DNA of 64,000 nucleotides. Source: Actinokineospora alba (GTDB taxonomy: Bacteria > Actinomycetota > Actinomycetes > Mycobacteriales > Pseudonocardiaceae). Numbering within the stretch: the first letter of the stretch is position 1; every line of letters starts with the position of its first letter. The position numbers and the translations under genes are program-made. The DNA lies in the NCBI RefSeq assembly GCF_004362515.1, contig NZ_SNXU01000001.1:4030001-4094000 (forward strand). Reading direction: 5' to 3'. This document shows, in pieces, positions 10,146 through 18,843 of the stretch. The notes beneath the pieces are model-generated. The model saw only the letters and a program-made list of their open reading frames with translations. It made no database searches and had not been told where the DNA came from.

Positions 10146-11348
10146 GTGCCCGTGACAGCGATGGGACAGCAGGTGGCGAGGGCCGTCGGGACACCTCTCG
10201 GCACGGTCGCCGGGATGCTCGGCGCGGGTGCGCTCGTGGTCGTGTCGCCCGCCGTCGGCGCGGCCGGATGGTGGTCGGTGGCCGGGCTCGCGCTCGCTGT
10301 CCTCGTCGCTTCCCTGACCGCTGTCTCGGTTGCCGACTTGACCGCCGCTTCCGCGGATCAGAGCGGGTATCTGCACGTCAGGGACCGGCTCGGAGTCTGG
10401 CCGAGCCGACTCGCGGGCGTACTCGGACTGACCGGGCGGGTGGTGGCGATGGCCGCCGTCGCGAACATGATCACCGCGTATGTCGCGCCGACCGGATCCG
10501 CCGGGACCATCGGAGTTTTCACCGTCTGCGTGATCTACGCGGGCCACGCGAACGGCTTCTGGCGCCTGGCTCCGATCTGGCGCGCGGCAGCTGTTGTGTT
10601 GATCGTCACAATTGGCCTCCTGGTCGCGGTGGGCCTCTCGATCCACCCGGCCGAGCACCACGCAATCACCCAGCCGGGTGTCGCTGGATCGAATGAAGCC
10701 ACGGGCATCCTCACGGCTGCGGGAGTGTTCTTCTTCGCCTTCATCGGACTGGATCGACAGCAGGCCGGGAGGGCGCGCACACGGGTGGTGTCGATCATGG
10801 CCGCCGCCGTGGGACTGCTGCTCGTCCTGCTGGTGGCGCTGCGCCAACTCGGTGGCCCGCGACTGGCGCTCTCGCCCGCCCCGCTGCGGGACACGCTCGC
10901 CGCCGCGGACGCCTCCTCCCTCGGCGTCCTGCTCGCCATCGGCCTGCTCGCCGGCGGGATCCTCGCGCTCTACGCGTTGGTGGAAGGCGCGATGGAATTC
11001 GCCCGCGACATGCGCGCGACCGGGGACCTCCCGGCGGGCGGACTGCTCGGCCCCCTCGTCGTCGTCAGCGCGGGCGCGGCCGCGGTGGCCGAGTTCGTCC
11101 CCACGGGCCACATCGTGGCGCTGGCGGCGTGTCTGGTGCTCGTGTCCTACGCGTTCGTCAACTCGGCCGCCCGCTCGTTGTGCCGGGCCCAGCGGTCCAC
11201 GTGGATACGCACTGGCTGCTGCGGGCTCGCCCTATCGGTCATCGTGGCGGTCAACATCAGCGTGGTCTCGTTGCTCAGCGCGGTCGCAGTGGTGCTCGTG
11301 GGCACACTCCTGTGCACGCTGAGTGCACGAAAGGCTGATCGCGCTTAG
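10146..11348 (+). CDS. APC-superfamily permease-like membrane protein
   Basis: About 400 residues with ten to eleven hydrophobic segments. The opening segment GTPLGTVAGMLGAGALVV and a later ATGILTAAGVFFFAFIGLD segment are typical of amino acid/polyamine/organocation transporters, where helices 1 and 6 are broken at the substrate site. It is shorter than usual (about 450-500). Start uncertain among GTG 10146, GTG 10152 and ATG 10161; no clear ribosome site. It lies upstream of ilvE on the same strand, which hints at amino acid transport, but the substrate is unknown. Confidence 0.7.
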   Translation: MPVTAMGQQVARAVGTPLGTVAGMLGAGALVVVSPAVGAAGWWSVAGLALAVLVASLTAVSVADLTAASADQSGYLHVRDRLGVWPSRLAGVLGLTGRVVAMAAVANMITAYVAPTGSAGTIGVFTVCVIYAGHANGFWRLAPIWRAAAVVLIVTIGLLVAVGLSIHPAEHHAITQPGVAGSNEATGILTAAGVFFFAFIGLDRQQAGRARTRVVSIMAAAVGLLLVLLVALRQLGGPRLALSPAPLRDTLAAADASSLGVLLAIGLLAGGILALYALVEGAMEFARDMRATGDLPAGGLLGPLVVVSAGAAAVAEFVPTGHIVALAACLVLVSYAFVNSAARSLCRAQRSTWIRTGCCGLALSVIVAVNISVVSLLSAVAVVLVGTLLCTLSARKADRA

Positions 11349-11410
11349 TAGCACGTCCAAAGGTCGGGATACCGATTTTCCCGTCGGCGCGGGGGAGATA
11401 CCGTTCTCCT

Positions 11411-12517
11411 ATGACGCCTACGTTGCCGTTCACACGGACTCCCAACCCCCAGCCGGCCACCCCGGAAAGGGTTGCGGAGGTACTGGCCAAGCCAGGCTTC
11501 GGGCAGCACTTCACCGACCACATGGTGACGATTCGCTACTCCCGCGAGCACGGCTGGCATGACGCCCGGGTCGAGCCCTACAGCCCGATCACACTCGACC
11601 CTTCCGCGATGGTCCTGCACTACGGTCAGGCGATCTTCGAAGGCCTCAAAGCCTATCGGCAGCCCGACGGCTCGATCGCGTCGTTCCGGCCCGAGGCCAA
11701 CGCCGAACGATTCCGCGCCTCCGCGCGCCGGATCGCTATGCCGGAGCTGCCGGATGAACTGTTCCTCGAGTCGATCAAGGAGCTGGTCTCCATTGACTCG
11801 CGGTGGGTTCCCGCCGCCGACGAAGAGTCGCTGTACCTGCGGCCGTTCATGATTTCCACCGAGGCTGGCTTGGGGGTGCGACCCGCGTCGGAATACCTGT
11901 ACGTGTTGATCGCCTCGCCCGCCGGGTCCTATTTCGCCGGCGGTATCAAGCCGGTGACGGTGTGGCTGTCGACGGAGTACGTGCGGGCGGCGCCGGGCGG
12001 TACCGGTGCGGCGAAGTTCGCGGGCAATTACGCGGCTTCGCTGGTGGCGCAGGCGCAGGCGGCCGCGGAGGGCTGCGATCAGGTCGTCTGGCTCGACGCC
12101 GTCGAGCGGCGGTGGGTGGAAGAGATGGGCGGCATGAATCTCTTCTTCGTCTTCGGCGACCGCATTGTGACGCCCGAGCTTTCCGGCGCCCTGCTTCCGG
12201 GGATCACCCGGGATTCACTGCTGCAGTTGGCTGTGGATCTTGGATGTACCGTTGAGGAGCGGCGGATTTCCACTGAGGAGTGGGAGAAGAAGGCCGAGTC
12301 CGGTGAGCTGACTGAGGTGTTCGCTTGCGGCACCGCCGCTGTGATCACTCCAGTGGGGCATGTCAAGCACGCCGGCGGCACGTTCAGCATTTCCGGTGGT
12401 GCGACTGGGTCTGTTACTTCTCGCCTTCGTTCTGCGCTGACTTCGTTGCAGCGCGGGGCCTCCGATTCGCATGGATGGATGTCCACGCTTGTGGAGCCCT
12501 CTGCTTCGGCTGAGTAG
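11411..12517 (+). CDS. ilvE: Branched-chain amino acid aminotransferase
   Basis: 368-residue fold-type IV PLP enzyme that exchanges amino groups between glutamate and Leu/Ile/Val, the last step of their synthesis. The PLP lysine is K202 in GTGAAKFAGNYAASL. Other family marks are LHYGQAIFEGLKAY (69-82) and EEMGGMNLFFVF. The ATG lies six bases after TACCGT (11399-11404), the spacing expected of a leaderless mRNA, and there is no ribosome site. It ends at a very long perfect hairpin. Homologous to mycobacterial Rv2210c. Confidence 0.95.
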   Translation: MTPTLPFTRTPNPQPATPERVAEVLAKPGFGQHFTDHMVTIRYSREHGWHDARVEPYSPITLDPSAMVLHYGQAIFEGLKAYRQPDGSIASFRPEANAERFRASARRIAMPELPDELFLESIKELVSIDSRWVPAADEESLYLRPFMISTEAGLGVRPASEYLYVLIASPAGSYFAGGIKPVTVWLSTEYVRAAPGGTGAAKFAGNYAASLVAQAQAAAEGCDQVVWLDAVERRWVEEMGGMNLFFVFGDRIVTPELSGALLPGITRDSLLQLAVDLGCTVEERRISTEEWEKKAESGELTEVFACGTAAVITPVGHVKHAGGTFSISGGATGSVTSRLRSALTSLQRGASDSHGWMSTLVEPSASAE

Positions 12518-12538
12518 CCCCTCTTTTTCAGTGTGACT

Positions 12539-12597
12539 ATGCCGGGGATGAGTTTGTCAAGGCGGGAAAGATGCCTTGACAAACTCATCCCCGGCAT
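12539..12597 (+). terminator. Perfect 25-bp hairpin with T-run after ilvE
   Basis: The arms 12539-12563 and 12573-12597 are perfect reverse complements with a 9-nt loop (gggaaagat), followed by GTTTTTG. It is an intrinsic terminator for ilvE and may also stop cobS transcripts from the other side, though no T-run exists in that direction. The stem is much longer than needed. Confidence 0.85.
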
Positions 12598-12633
12598 GTT
12601 TTTGCTTTGGAGAGGGGCGGGGTGGGGTCTGGG

Positions 12634-13368
12634 CTACTGGGCCAGTGTCGTTGTTATCAGGACTATCGTGGTTGTTAGTTCACAGGTGGCGCCCAGTGTG
12701 TCTCCGGTTATGCCGCCGAATCTTTTTATGGTGTGGCGGATGAGGAGAGTGGCTGTGGTGGCGGCTATTGCGATTGCTGTGGGGGCGAGCCAATAGTTGT
12801 TGGGGATCGCTTGGGTGGCCGCGGCTGTCAGTAGTGCCAGCCAGGTTGCCGGGATCCACCAGGGTTGGGTGGCGGCTACCAGGGCTCCCAGGCCTTCTGG
12901 TCTGGCTGGTTTCAGGCCCTTGAGGCAGCACGCGGCGAAGGCAGTTCTTCCGGCGGTGATGGCCAGGACCACCGCGAGCCAGCGTTCTGGTGTGAGGGCA
13001 GCGAATGCTGCTGCCTGTGCGCCTAGGACGACTATCAGGGTGACTACGGCGAAGGGGCCCGCGCCGCCGTCTTTCATGACCGCCAAGGCCCGTTCCGGGG
13101 GGCCGTAACAGCCGAGGCCGTCCGCGGTGTCCGCCAAGCCGTCGAGGTGCATTCCCCTGGTGGCCAAGGCCATGAAGCCGACCGTCACCAGGCCCGCCAA
13201 CAGTGGGGGCATTCCCGCCTTGTGGGCGGCGTAGAGCAGGCCCGCTGCCGCGAGGCCTAGCAGCAGGCCGACAACGGGGGCGACCGCGATCGCTGTGCGT
13301 GCGGCTGAACGGTCGACCTTGTTCGTGTGGAACGGGAGGACCGTCAGCCAGGACAGCGCGAGCCGCAT
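12634..13368 (-). CDS. cobS: Adenosylcobinamide-GDP ribazoletransferase (cobalamin synthase)
   Basis: Integral membrane enzyme, 244 residues, joining adenosylcobinamide-GDP to alpha-ribazole phosphate to complete the cobalamin nucleotide loop. It carries the signature GMHLDGLADTADGLG and several hydrophobic helices. The ATG at 13368 lies four bases after the cobT stop. It is third in the cobU-cobT-cobS operon. Codon use near the 3' end is less GC-biased than in neighbours. CobU supplies the GDP-activated substrate and CobT the ribazole phosphate. Confidence 0.93.
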   Translation of the reverse strand: MRLALSWLTVLPFHTNKVDRSAARTAIAVAPVVGLLLGLAAAGLLYAAHKAGMPPLLAGLVTVGFMALATRGMHLDGLADTADGLGCYGPPERALAVMKDGGAGPFAVVTLIVVLGAQAAAFAALTPERWLAVVLAITAGRTAFAACCLKGLKPARPEGLGALVAATQPWWIPATWLALLTAAATQAIPNNYWLAPTAIAIAATTATLLIRHTIKRFGGITGDTLGATCELTTTIVLITTTLAQ

Positions 13369-13372
13369 CCGA

Positions 13373-14428
13373 CTACTCCGGCCGCTCGGTGACTCCGGCG
13401 TCGGTGAAGGTGGCCATTTCGGCCAGGATGCGGGTCGCCATGGTGACCAGGGGGATCGCCGCGGCGGCGCCGGAGCCCTCGCCCAAGCGCATGTCCATCT
13501 CCAGCAGGGGAGTGAGGTTGAGCTTGTCCAAGACCAGGGTGTGGGCGGGCTCGACCGAACGGTGGCCCGCGACCCACCACAGGGACGATCCCCAAGCCAG
13601 CTCCTCGGCGACCAAAGCGGCCGCGCCCGCGACGACGCCGTCGAGGATGACCGGGGTGCGGCGGACCGCGGCTTGGGCCAGGAAGGCGGCCATGGCGGCG
13701 ATGTCGGCGCCACCCGCGGTGCGCAGAAGGGCGACCGGGTCGGCGCTGACCCTGCGGGCCCGGCGCAGGCCGTCGCGGATGGCCGTGGCCTTGCGCATCC
13801 ATCCCTGGTCGTCGATGCCGGTGCCGCGGCCCACCACGGCGACCGGCTCGGCGCCGGTGAGGGCGGCGATCAGGATGGCGGACGGGGTGGTGTTGCCGAT
13901 GCCCATGTCGCCCGCCACCAGCAGGTCCGCGCCGCCGTCGATCTCCTCGTCGGCGATGGCCCGGCCCGCGGTGATGGCGGCTTCGACCTCGTCCTGGGTG
14001 AGCGCGTCCTCGCGGTCCACCGAGCCCGATGACCGTCGCACCTTGTGGGCGGTGACCTGCTCGGGCAGGCCTTCGCCATCCGAGTCCACCGCCATGTCCA
14101 CGACCCGCACCGTGGCGCCGGCCTGGGCGGCGAGGACGTTGATGGCGGCGCCGCCGGTGAGGAAGTTCGCGACCATCTGCGCGGTCACTTCGCTCGGGTA
14201 GGCCGACACGCCGTGCTTGGCGATGCCGTGGTCGCCCGCGAACACCACGATGCGGGGGCGGGTGAACGGCTTCGGCGGGCACACACCCTGGCAGGACGCG
14301 ACCCAGACGCCGAGTTCCTCCAGTTTGCCGAGCGCCCCGAGCGGCTTCGTCAGGGTCTCGTGCCTGGCCACGGCCTCGCGGCGGGCGGCGTCGCTGGGGG
14401 GATCGACGGACGGGAACACGGTGCTCAC
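13373..14428 (-). CDS. cobT: Nicotinate-nucleotide--dimethylbenzimidazole phosphoribosyltransferase
   Basis: 351 residues. Makes alpha-ribazole 5'-phosphate from dimethylbenzimidazole and nicotinate mononucleotide. Family marks are FAGDHGIAKHGVSAYP, GDMGIGNTTPSAI and the catalytic-Glu segment GHRSVEPAH. GTG start with GGAGG at a good distance. It lies between cobU and cobS. The window holds no corrin-ring genes, so these three may serve salvage or late steps. Confidence 0.95.
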   Translation of the reverse strand: MSTVFPSVDPPSDAARREAVARHETLTKPLGALGKLEELGVWVASCQGVCPPKPFTRPRIVVFAGDHGIAKHGVSAYPSEVTAQMVANFLTGGAAINVLAAQAGATVRVVDMAVDSDGEGLPEQVTAHKVRRSSGSVDREDALTQDEVEAAITAGRAIADEEIDGGADLLVAGDMGIGNTTPSAILIAALTGAEPVAVVGRGTGIDDQGWMRKATAIRDGLRRARRVSADPVALLRTAGGADIAAMAAFLAQAAVRRTPVILDGVVAGAAALVAEELAWGSSLWWVAGHRSVEPAHTLVLDKLNLTPLLEMDMRLGEGSGAAAAIPLVTMATRILAEMATFTDAGVTERPE

Positions 14429-14455
14429 CGCGAGCTACCTCCGGGTGTCAGGAAC

Positions 14456-14986
14456 TCACTTCAGCCGCAGCGGCAGACCCGCGACCAGGAGCAGCACCTC
14501 GGTGCACACCTCGGCCAGGGACGCGTTGACCGCTCCGAGCTCGTCGCGGAAGAGCCTGCCAGAGCGGGTCTCCGGGATGACACCCAGGCCGACCTCCGCC
14601 GAGACGATCACCAGCCGGGCCGCGCAGTGCGCTACGGCGGTGACCAGCCGGTCGCGCTCCGGGGTCAGATCGACGGTGTTCTCCCAGGCCCGGGCGTCGT
14701 CGAGAGCGCCGGTGAGCCAGGTCGCGATGTCGTCGACAAGCAGCGGCGGGTCGTCGGGGCGAGCCGCGTCAAGGGCCGCCACCAAGGCGTCCGTGTCCGG
14801 TGTCTCCACCGTGCGCCACGACGCCGGACGGGAGGCGATGTGCCGGTCGATCCGGGCGTCCCAGTCGGCGTCGCCGTCGATGCGCCGGGCGGTCGCCAGG
14901 TAGGTGGCCTCGGTGCCGGGCAGCAGGCCTTCGGCGTGCGCCGACTTTCCCGAGCGCGCGCCGCCCAGCACAAGGGTCCTGTTCAC
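14456..14986 (-). CDS. cobU: Adenosylcobinamide kinase/adenosylcobinamide-phosphate guanylyltransferase
   Basis: 176 residues from the GTG at 14986. It begins immediately with the P-loop LVLGGARSGKS (about 5-15), as CobU/CobP proteins do, so the longer frame upstream is not used. It phosphorylates adenosylcobinamide and adds GMP from GTP. TAACGT lies eight bases upstream of the GTG, so the mRNA is probably leaderless. First gene of the cobUTS operon, with the divergent 66-residue gene starting only 25 bp away. Confidence 0.92.
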   Translation of the reverse strand: MNRTLVLGGARSGKSAHAEGLLPGTEATYLATARRIDGDADWDARIDRHIASRPASWRTVETPDTDALVAALDAARPDDPPLLVDDIATWLTGALDDARAWENTVDLTPERDRLVTAVAHCAARLVIVSAEVGLGVIPETRSGRLFRDELGAVNASLAEVCTEVLLLVAGLPLRLK

Positions 14987-15011
14987 GGCGCGGCACGTTA
15001 CCGTTGGTGGC
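14987..15011. promoter_or_regulatory. 25-bp bidirectional leaderless promoter
   Basis: Only 25 bp separate the start codons of cobU (minus) and the 66-residue gene (plus). Overlapping -10-like hexamers face both ways: TAACGT on minus (14995-15000) and TACCGT on plus (14999-15004), 7-8 bases from the starts. Confidence 0.55.
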
Positions 15012-15212
15012 GTGAGCTTCCGCTGGCGGTACGAGAACGCTTCAGGCACCGAGGTCGAGGGACCCGACAAGGCCTTCGACGACCAGGCCGAGGCCGAGGA
15101 GTGGTTCAGCGCGACTTGGCCGCAACTCCTCGACCTCGGGGTCGATCAGGTCTTCCTGCTGGAGGGCGCCAACCAGGTCTACGGACCGATGAGCCTGCAC
15201 CCGCCCGCCTGA
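15012..15212 (+). CDS. Small conserved hypothetical protein, 66 residues
   Basis: The GTG start seven bases after TACCGT fits a leaderless gene. The acidic 66-residue product (SFRWRYENASGTEVEGPD..., AEAEEWFSATWPQLLDLG) has an aromatic-rich start and a Trp-containing helix and no membrane segment. Such small proteins recur next to cobU in actinobacteria as far as I recall, but I know no function. Its stop is one base from the convergent aldo/keto reductase stop. Confidence 0.75.
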   Translation: MSFRWRYENASGTEVEGPDKAFDDQAEAEEWFSATWPQLLDLGVDQVFLLEGANQVYGPMSLHPPA

Positions 15213-15213
15213 C

Positions 15214-16203
15214 TCAGGGAGTCTGGGTCATCCGAGGATCGCGCTCGATCACGCCATCGAGCACGTCGTCGATCTTGGCCAACAGGTCGGCGTCGAGCTT
15301 GACCCCGGCCGCCTTGACGTTCTCGGTGACCTGTTCGGGCCGCGAGGCGCCGATGATCGCCGACGCGACGTTCGGGTTCTGCAGGACCCACGCCACCGCC
15401 AGCTGGGCCAGGGAGAGATCCGCTTCCTTAGCCAGCGGCTCCAGGTTCTGCACCGCGGTCAGGACGTCGTCGCGCAGCCAGCGGGAGATCATGTTATTGC
15501 CGCCGGACTCGTCGGTCGCCCGCGACCCGGCGGGCAGCTCCGCGCCCGGCTTGTACTTGCCGGTGAGCACGCCCTGCGCGATCGGCGACCACACGATCTG
15601 CGAGATGCCCTCCCGCTCACACGCGGGCACGACCTGCTCCTCGATGACCCGCCACAGCATCGAGTACTGCGGCTGGCTGGAGATCAGCGGGACGTTGAGC
15701 TCACGGGCCAGCGCCGCGCCCCGGGTGATCTGCTCGGCGGTCCACTCCGAGACACCGACGTAGAGGACCTTGCCCTGCCGCACGAGGTCGGCGAAGGCGA
15801 GCATCGTCTCCTCCAGCGGCACGGTCCGGTCGTACCGGTGCGCCTGGTAGAGGTCGACGTAGTCGGTCTCGAGCCTGCGCAGCGAGGCGTGCGCGGACTC
15901 CATGATGTGCTTGCGGCCCAAGCCCTTGTCGTTGGGGCCGCCGGGTCCGGTCGGCCAGAAGACCTTGGTGAAGATCTCCAGCCCCTCGCGGCGCTCACCC
16001 TTGAGAGCGCGCCCGAGGACGGACTCCGCTTTCGTGTTGGCGTAGACGTCGGCGGTGTCGAACGTGGTGATGCCCGAGTCGAGGGCGGCCCGCACACACG
16101 CGTGTGCCGCGTCTTCCTCCACTTGGGACCCGTGGGTCAGCCAGTTGCCGTACGAGATCTCACTGACATTGAGGCCACTGCGGCCGAGGCGACGAAACTC
16201 CAT
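15214..16203 (-). CDS. Aldo/keto reductase (voltage-gated K-channel beta-subunit-like)
   Basis: 329-residue TIM-barrel oxidoreductase using NADPH to reduce aldehydes or ketones. The tetrad is visible: Asp/Tyr in FDTADVYANT, Lys in EIFTKVFWP and His in LYQAHRYD. The C-terminal cofactor segment SAIIGASRPEQVTEN is typical. Similar to the K-channel beta/L-glyceraldehyde-3-phosphate reductase subgroup. ATG start; physiological substrate unknown. Confidence 0.92.
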   Translation of the reverse strand: MEFRRLGRSGLNVSEISYGNWLTHGSQVEEDAAHACVRAALDSGITTFDTADVYANTKAESVLGRALKGERREGLEIFTKVFWPTGPGGPNDKGLGRKHIMESAHASLRRLETDYVDLYQAHRYDRTVPLEETMLAFADLVRQGKVLYVGVSEWTAEQITRGAALARELNVPLISSQPQYSMLWRVIEEQVVPACEREGISQIVWSPIAQGVLTGKYKPGAELPAGSRATDESGGNNMISRWLRDDVLTAVQNLEPLAKEADLSLAQLAVAWVLQNPNVASAIIGASRPEQVTENVKAAGVKLDADLLAKIDDVLDGVIERDPRMTQTP

Positions 16204-16257
16204 GAAGCAAACCTACTTCGCATTGCTAAGTAGCTGCCACTCGTTTCGCCCGGAACA

Positions 16258-16908
16258 TCAACTGATGACGTCGCCGGGGCCCACGCGGGGCTTCGGGGCG
16301 CGGAGCTTGCGGATCTGGGTCGCGCGGACGAAGGCGTACCAGCCGATCGAGGCGCCGCGGATGTTCTCCTTGGGGAACTTCGCGCGGACCAGGCGGGTGA
16401 TGCGGCGGCCGTTGATGACGGCCTCGATGACCATCAGGATCAGCATCACCAGCGACGCCAGGGTCGCGTACTGCTGCACCGCCAGCGACGGCACGACCAT
16501 CGACACGATCACCACACCCGCGAGCGGCATGAACAGCCCGAGCAGGTTGCGCTTGGAGTCGACCAGGTCGCGCACGTAGGCCTTGACCGGCCCGCGGTCG
16601 CGCGCCATCAGGTACTTCTCGTCGCCCTCGAGCATCCTCCTGCGGCCCTCGAGGCGCTGCTCCTTGCGCTTGGCGGCCAGCGCCTTGCGCTCCTCTTTGT
16701 TGCCACGGGCGCGCTTCATCGCCTCGCGCGTGGTCTTCGGCGGCGGCGCGACCGGTCCGCGCCTGCGCGCTTCGGCCTCGCGGCGCTTCGGGGTCGGCCT
16801 GCCCTTGCCGGGCGTGTGGGCCTTGGGGGCGTCCTCGCCGATGGCGACGGCAGCCTCCTCGACCTGCGAGTCGGTGCTGTCTGCTGAGTTACGGCGAAGG
16901 AACCTCAC
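16258..16908 (-). CDS. DUF3043 membrane protein
   Basis: 216 residues from GTG at 16908. A highly charged N-terminal half (Arg/Lys/Glu-rich, about 1-110) precedes two membrane helices (about 125-170) and a basic tail. It matches DUF3043 (mycobacterial Rv2206) in layout and in its place next to glycerate kinase. TACCCT seven bases before the GTG suggests a leaderless mRNA. The function is unknown; the basic segment would be cytoplasmic and could bind nucleic acid or phospholipid. Confidence 0.85.
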   Translation of the reverse strand: MRFLRRNSADSTDSQVEEAAVAIGEDAPKAHTPGKGRPTPKRREAEARRRGPVAPPPKTTREAMKRARGNKEERKALAAKRKEQRLEGRRRMLEGDEKYLMARDRGPVKAYVRDLVDSKRNLLGLFMPLAGVVIVSMVVPSLAVQQYATLASLVMLILMVIEAVINGRRITRLVRAKFPKENIRGASIGWYAFVRATQIRKLRAPKPRVGPGDVIS

Positions 16909-16953
16909 AGCGACAAGGGTAGGACAGTGCCGTTGATCGCTACGCTGCGGCTC

Positions 16954-18060
16954 ATGCGAGTCGTCATCGCCCCGGACTGCTTCGGCGGCACCCTCACCGC
17001 CGCGCAGGCCGCGGACGCCATCGCCACCGGGTGGCGACGCGGCGCACCAGACCACGAACTCATCCTCCGGCCGCTGGCCGACGGGGGCCCCGGCTTCGTC
17101 GACGTGCTGCACACAGCCATCGGCGGAGTCCTGCACCGGACCACCGTGACCGGCCCGCTGGGAACGCCCGTCGAAGCGAAATGGCTGATGCACGCCGGGG
17201 TCGCCTACCTCGAGTCCGCCGAGGCCGCGGGCCTGCACCTGGTCCCGCGCGAACAGCGGGCGGAGATGTGCGAGCGGGCCACCACGCGCGGGGTCGGCGA
17301 GCTGATCGCCGCGGCCCGGGACTTGGGCGCCCACGAGATCGCGATCGGACTCGGCGGGTCCGCCACCACCGACGGCGGCTCGGGCGCGCTCGCCGCGCTC
17401 GGCCTGGTCGCCCTCGACAAGGACGACCAGCCGGTGGAGCCGGGGTCGCTGGCCGACTGCGTGCGGATGGAAGGCAAGGCCGACGTGGGCCGGGTCGTCC
17501 TCATCGCCGCCGCCGACGTGGAGAACCCGCTCCTGGGACCGCACGGCGCCGCCGCCACCTTCGGCCCGCAGAAGGGCGCCGACCCGGCCGCAGTCGATCG
17601 GCTCGAACGCGGTCTCACCGTCTGGGCGGACCTGCTCACCGCGCGGACCGAACGTGACAAGCGCGACACCCCGGGCGCCGGGGCCGCGGGCGGGCTGGGC
17701 TACGCGCTGCTGACCCTGGGCGGCGAATCGGTGTCCGGGGCCAACCTGGTGGCGGGCGCCACCCAGCTGAGCGCCATGATCGGGCAGTCCCAGCTCGTGG
17801 TCACCGGGGAAGGCAGCTTCGACTGGCAATCGCTGCGCGGCAAGCTCGTGACCAGCGTGTCCGGCGTCGCCGCCGCCCACGGCGTGCCGTGTCTCGCGCT
17901 GGCCGGGCAGGTCGCCGTCGGTCGCAAACAGGCCGCCGCGGCGGGCATCGAGGCCGCGTACTCCGTGTCCGACCACGTCGGCTCGGTGCGCAAATCCATG
18001 GCCGACCCGGCCGGGACGCTCACCGAACTGGCCGAGCACGTCGCCAAGCAGTGGCGCTGA
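16954..18060 (+). CDS. Glycerate kinase (GarK/GlxK family)
   Basis: 368 residues, starting at the ATG before RVVIAPDCFGGTLTA, seven bases after TACGCT (16941-16946), so probably leaderless. Family segments include LADGGPGFVDVL, IGLGGSATTDGGSGAL, GAGAAGGLGYAL and VTGEGSFDWQSLRGK. It phosphorylates D-glycerate for entry to glycolysis. It corresponds to Rv2205c. The aminotransferase and 2-hydroxyacid dehydrogenase pair 8 kb away could supply glycerate, but that is inference. Confidence 0.9.
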   Translation: MRVVIAPDCFGGTLTAAQAADAIATGWRRGAPDHELILRPLADGGPGFVDVLHTAIGGVLHRTTVTGPLGTPVEAKWLMHAGVAYLESAEAAGLHLVPREQRAEMCERATTRGVGELIAAARDLGAHEIAIGLGGSATTDGGSGALAALGLVALDKDDQPVEPGSLADCVRMEGKADVGRVVLIAAADVENPLLGPHGAAATFGPQKGADPAAVDRLERGLTVWADLLTARTERDKRDTPGAGAAGGLGYALLTLGGESVSGANLVAGATQLSAMIGQSQLVVTGEGSFDWQSLRGKLVTSVSGVAAAHGVPCLALAGQVAVGRKQAAAAGIEAAYSVSDHVGSVRKSMADPAGTLTELAEHVAKQWR

Positions 18061-18190
18061 CCGGCCGGGCCGCCCGAAGCCGCTGTGCCATCATGGAGGG
18101 TGGAACAAATCGGCACGTAACCTTGTTGGTGCCGGGTGTACCGCCCGCGTGGGACTTCGCTCCCGCGAGGAACCTGACTTAGGGAGAACG

Positions 18191-18556
18191 ATGACGACCG
18201 CTCAGGAGAACACCGCCGAAGCGGCCACCACCCACGGTGTGGAGCTGACGGACGCCGCCGCGGCGAAGGCCAAGGCCCTGCTCGAGCAGGAAGGCCGCGA
18301 CGACATGCACCTGCGCATCGCCGTGCAGCCGGGTGGCTGTGCGGGCCTGCGCTACCAGCTGTTCTTCGACGAGCGCTCGCTCGACGGCGACCTGCTGCGT
18401 GAGTTCGGCGGCATCAAGGTCGCGGTCGACCGGATGAGCGCCCCGTACGTCCAGGGTGCCGTCATCGACTTCGTCGACACCATCGAGAAGCAGGGCTTCA
18501 CGATCGAGAACCCGAACGCGGGCGGCAGCTGCGCGTGTGGCGACTCGTTCCACTGA
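18191..18556 (+). CDS. erpA: Iron-sulfur cluster insertion protein ErpA (HesB/A-type carrier)
   Basis: 121-residue A-type carrier handing Fe-S clusters to apoproteins. The three cluster cysteines are C50 (PGGCAGLRY) and C114/C116 (GGSCACG). ATG with AGGGAG upstream. Followed by a strong terminator, so probably monocistronic. In the mycobacterial order (Rv2204c) it lies beside glycerate kinase and DUF3043, as here. The Rieske protein QcrA and the radical-SAM enzyme LipA are possible clients. Confidence 0.94.
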   Translation: MTTAQENTAEAATTHGVELTDAAAAKAKALLEQEGRDDMHLRIAVQPGGCAGLRYQLFFDERSLDGDLLREFGGIKVAVDRMSAPYVQGAVIDFVDTIEKQGFTIENPNAGGSCACGDSFH

Positions 18557-18565
18557 CCTGACACA

Positions 18566-18604
18566 CAAAGAGGGCCACGATCGCACTGATCGTGGCCCTC
18601 TTTG
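18566..18604 (+). terminator. Intrinsic terminator after erpA
   Basis: Perfect 17-bp stem (18566-18582 with 18588-18604), 5-nt loop, ending CTTTG. It begins ten bases after the erpA stop and also faces the convergent small gene. Confidence 0.9.
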
Positions 18605-18639
18605 CTGGATTGCGGAGTTGTTGCGGGTGCGCTGGTCTT

Positions 18640-18843
18640 CTAGACGTACTCGTCCAGGTCGGCAACCTGTGCGGCGGTCTTCTCGTCCACGGCCCAGTGC
18701 GCCGCGCGTGACCTGGGGATGACCGCCGGGTCGGCCATCAGCGAGGACGGGATGGCCGCGCAGTCGGCGATCAGCTCGTCCATGGTGTCCGGTTCGGATG
18801 TGCTCACGTGCTCGACGTTAGGCACTGTTGACGGGTCCGGCAC
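18640..18843 (-). CDS. Small hypothetical protein, up to 67 residues
   Basis: Open frame with GTG start at 18843; internal GTG codons (PNVEHV, VSTSEPD) are alternatives. The acidic product contains MDELIADCAAIPSSLMADPAVI and ends AAQVADLDEYV. No recognisable domain. It lies between erpA and the PfkB kinase and is convergent with erpA across the hairpin. The amino acid balance looks protein-like and no other gene occupies the space, but I cannot confirm it is expressed. Confidence 0.5.
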   Translation of the reverse strand: MPDPSTVPNVEHVSTSEPDTMDELIADCAAIPSSLMADPAVIPRSRAAHWAVDEKTAAQVADLDEYV

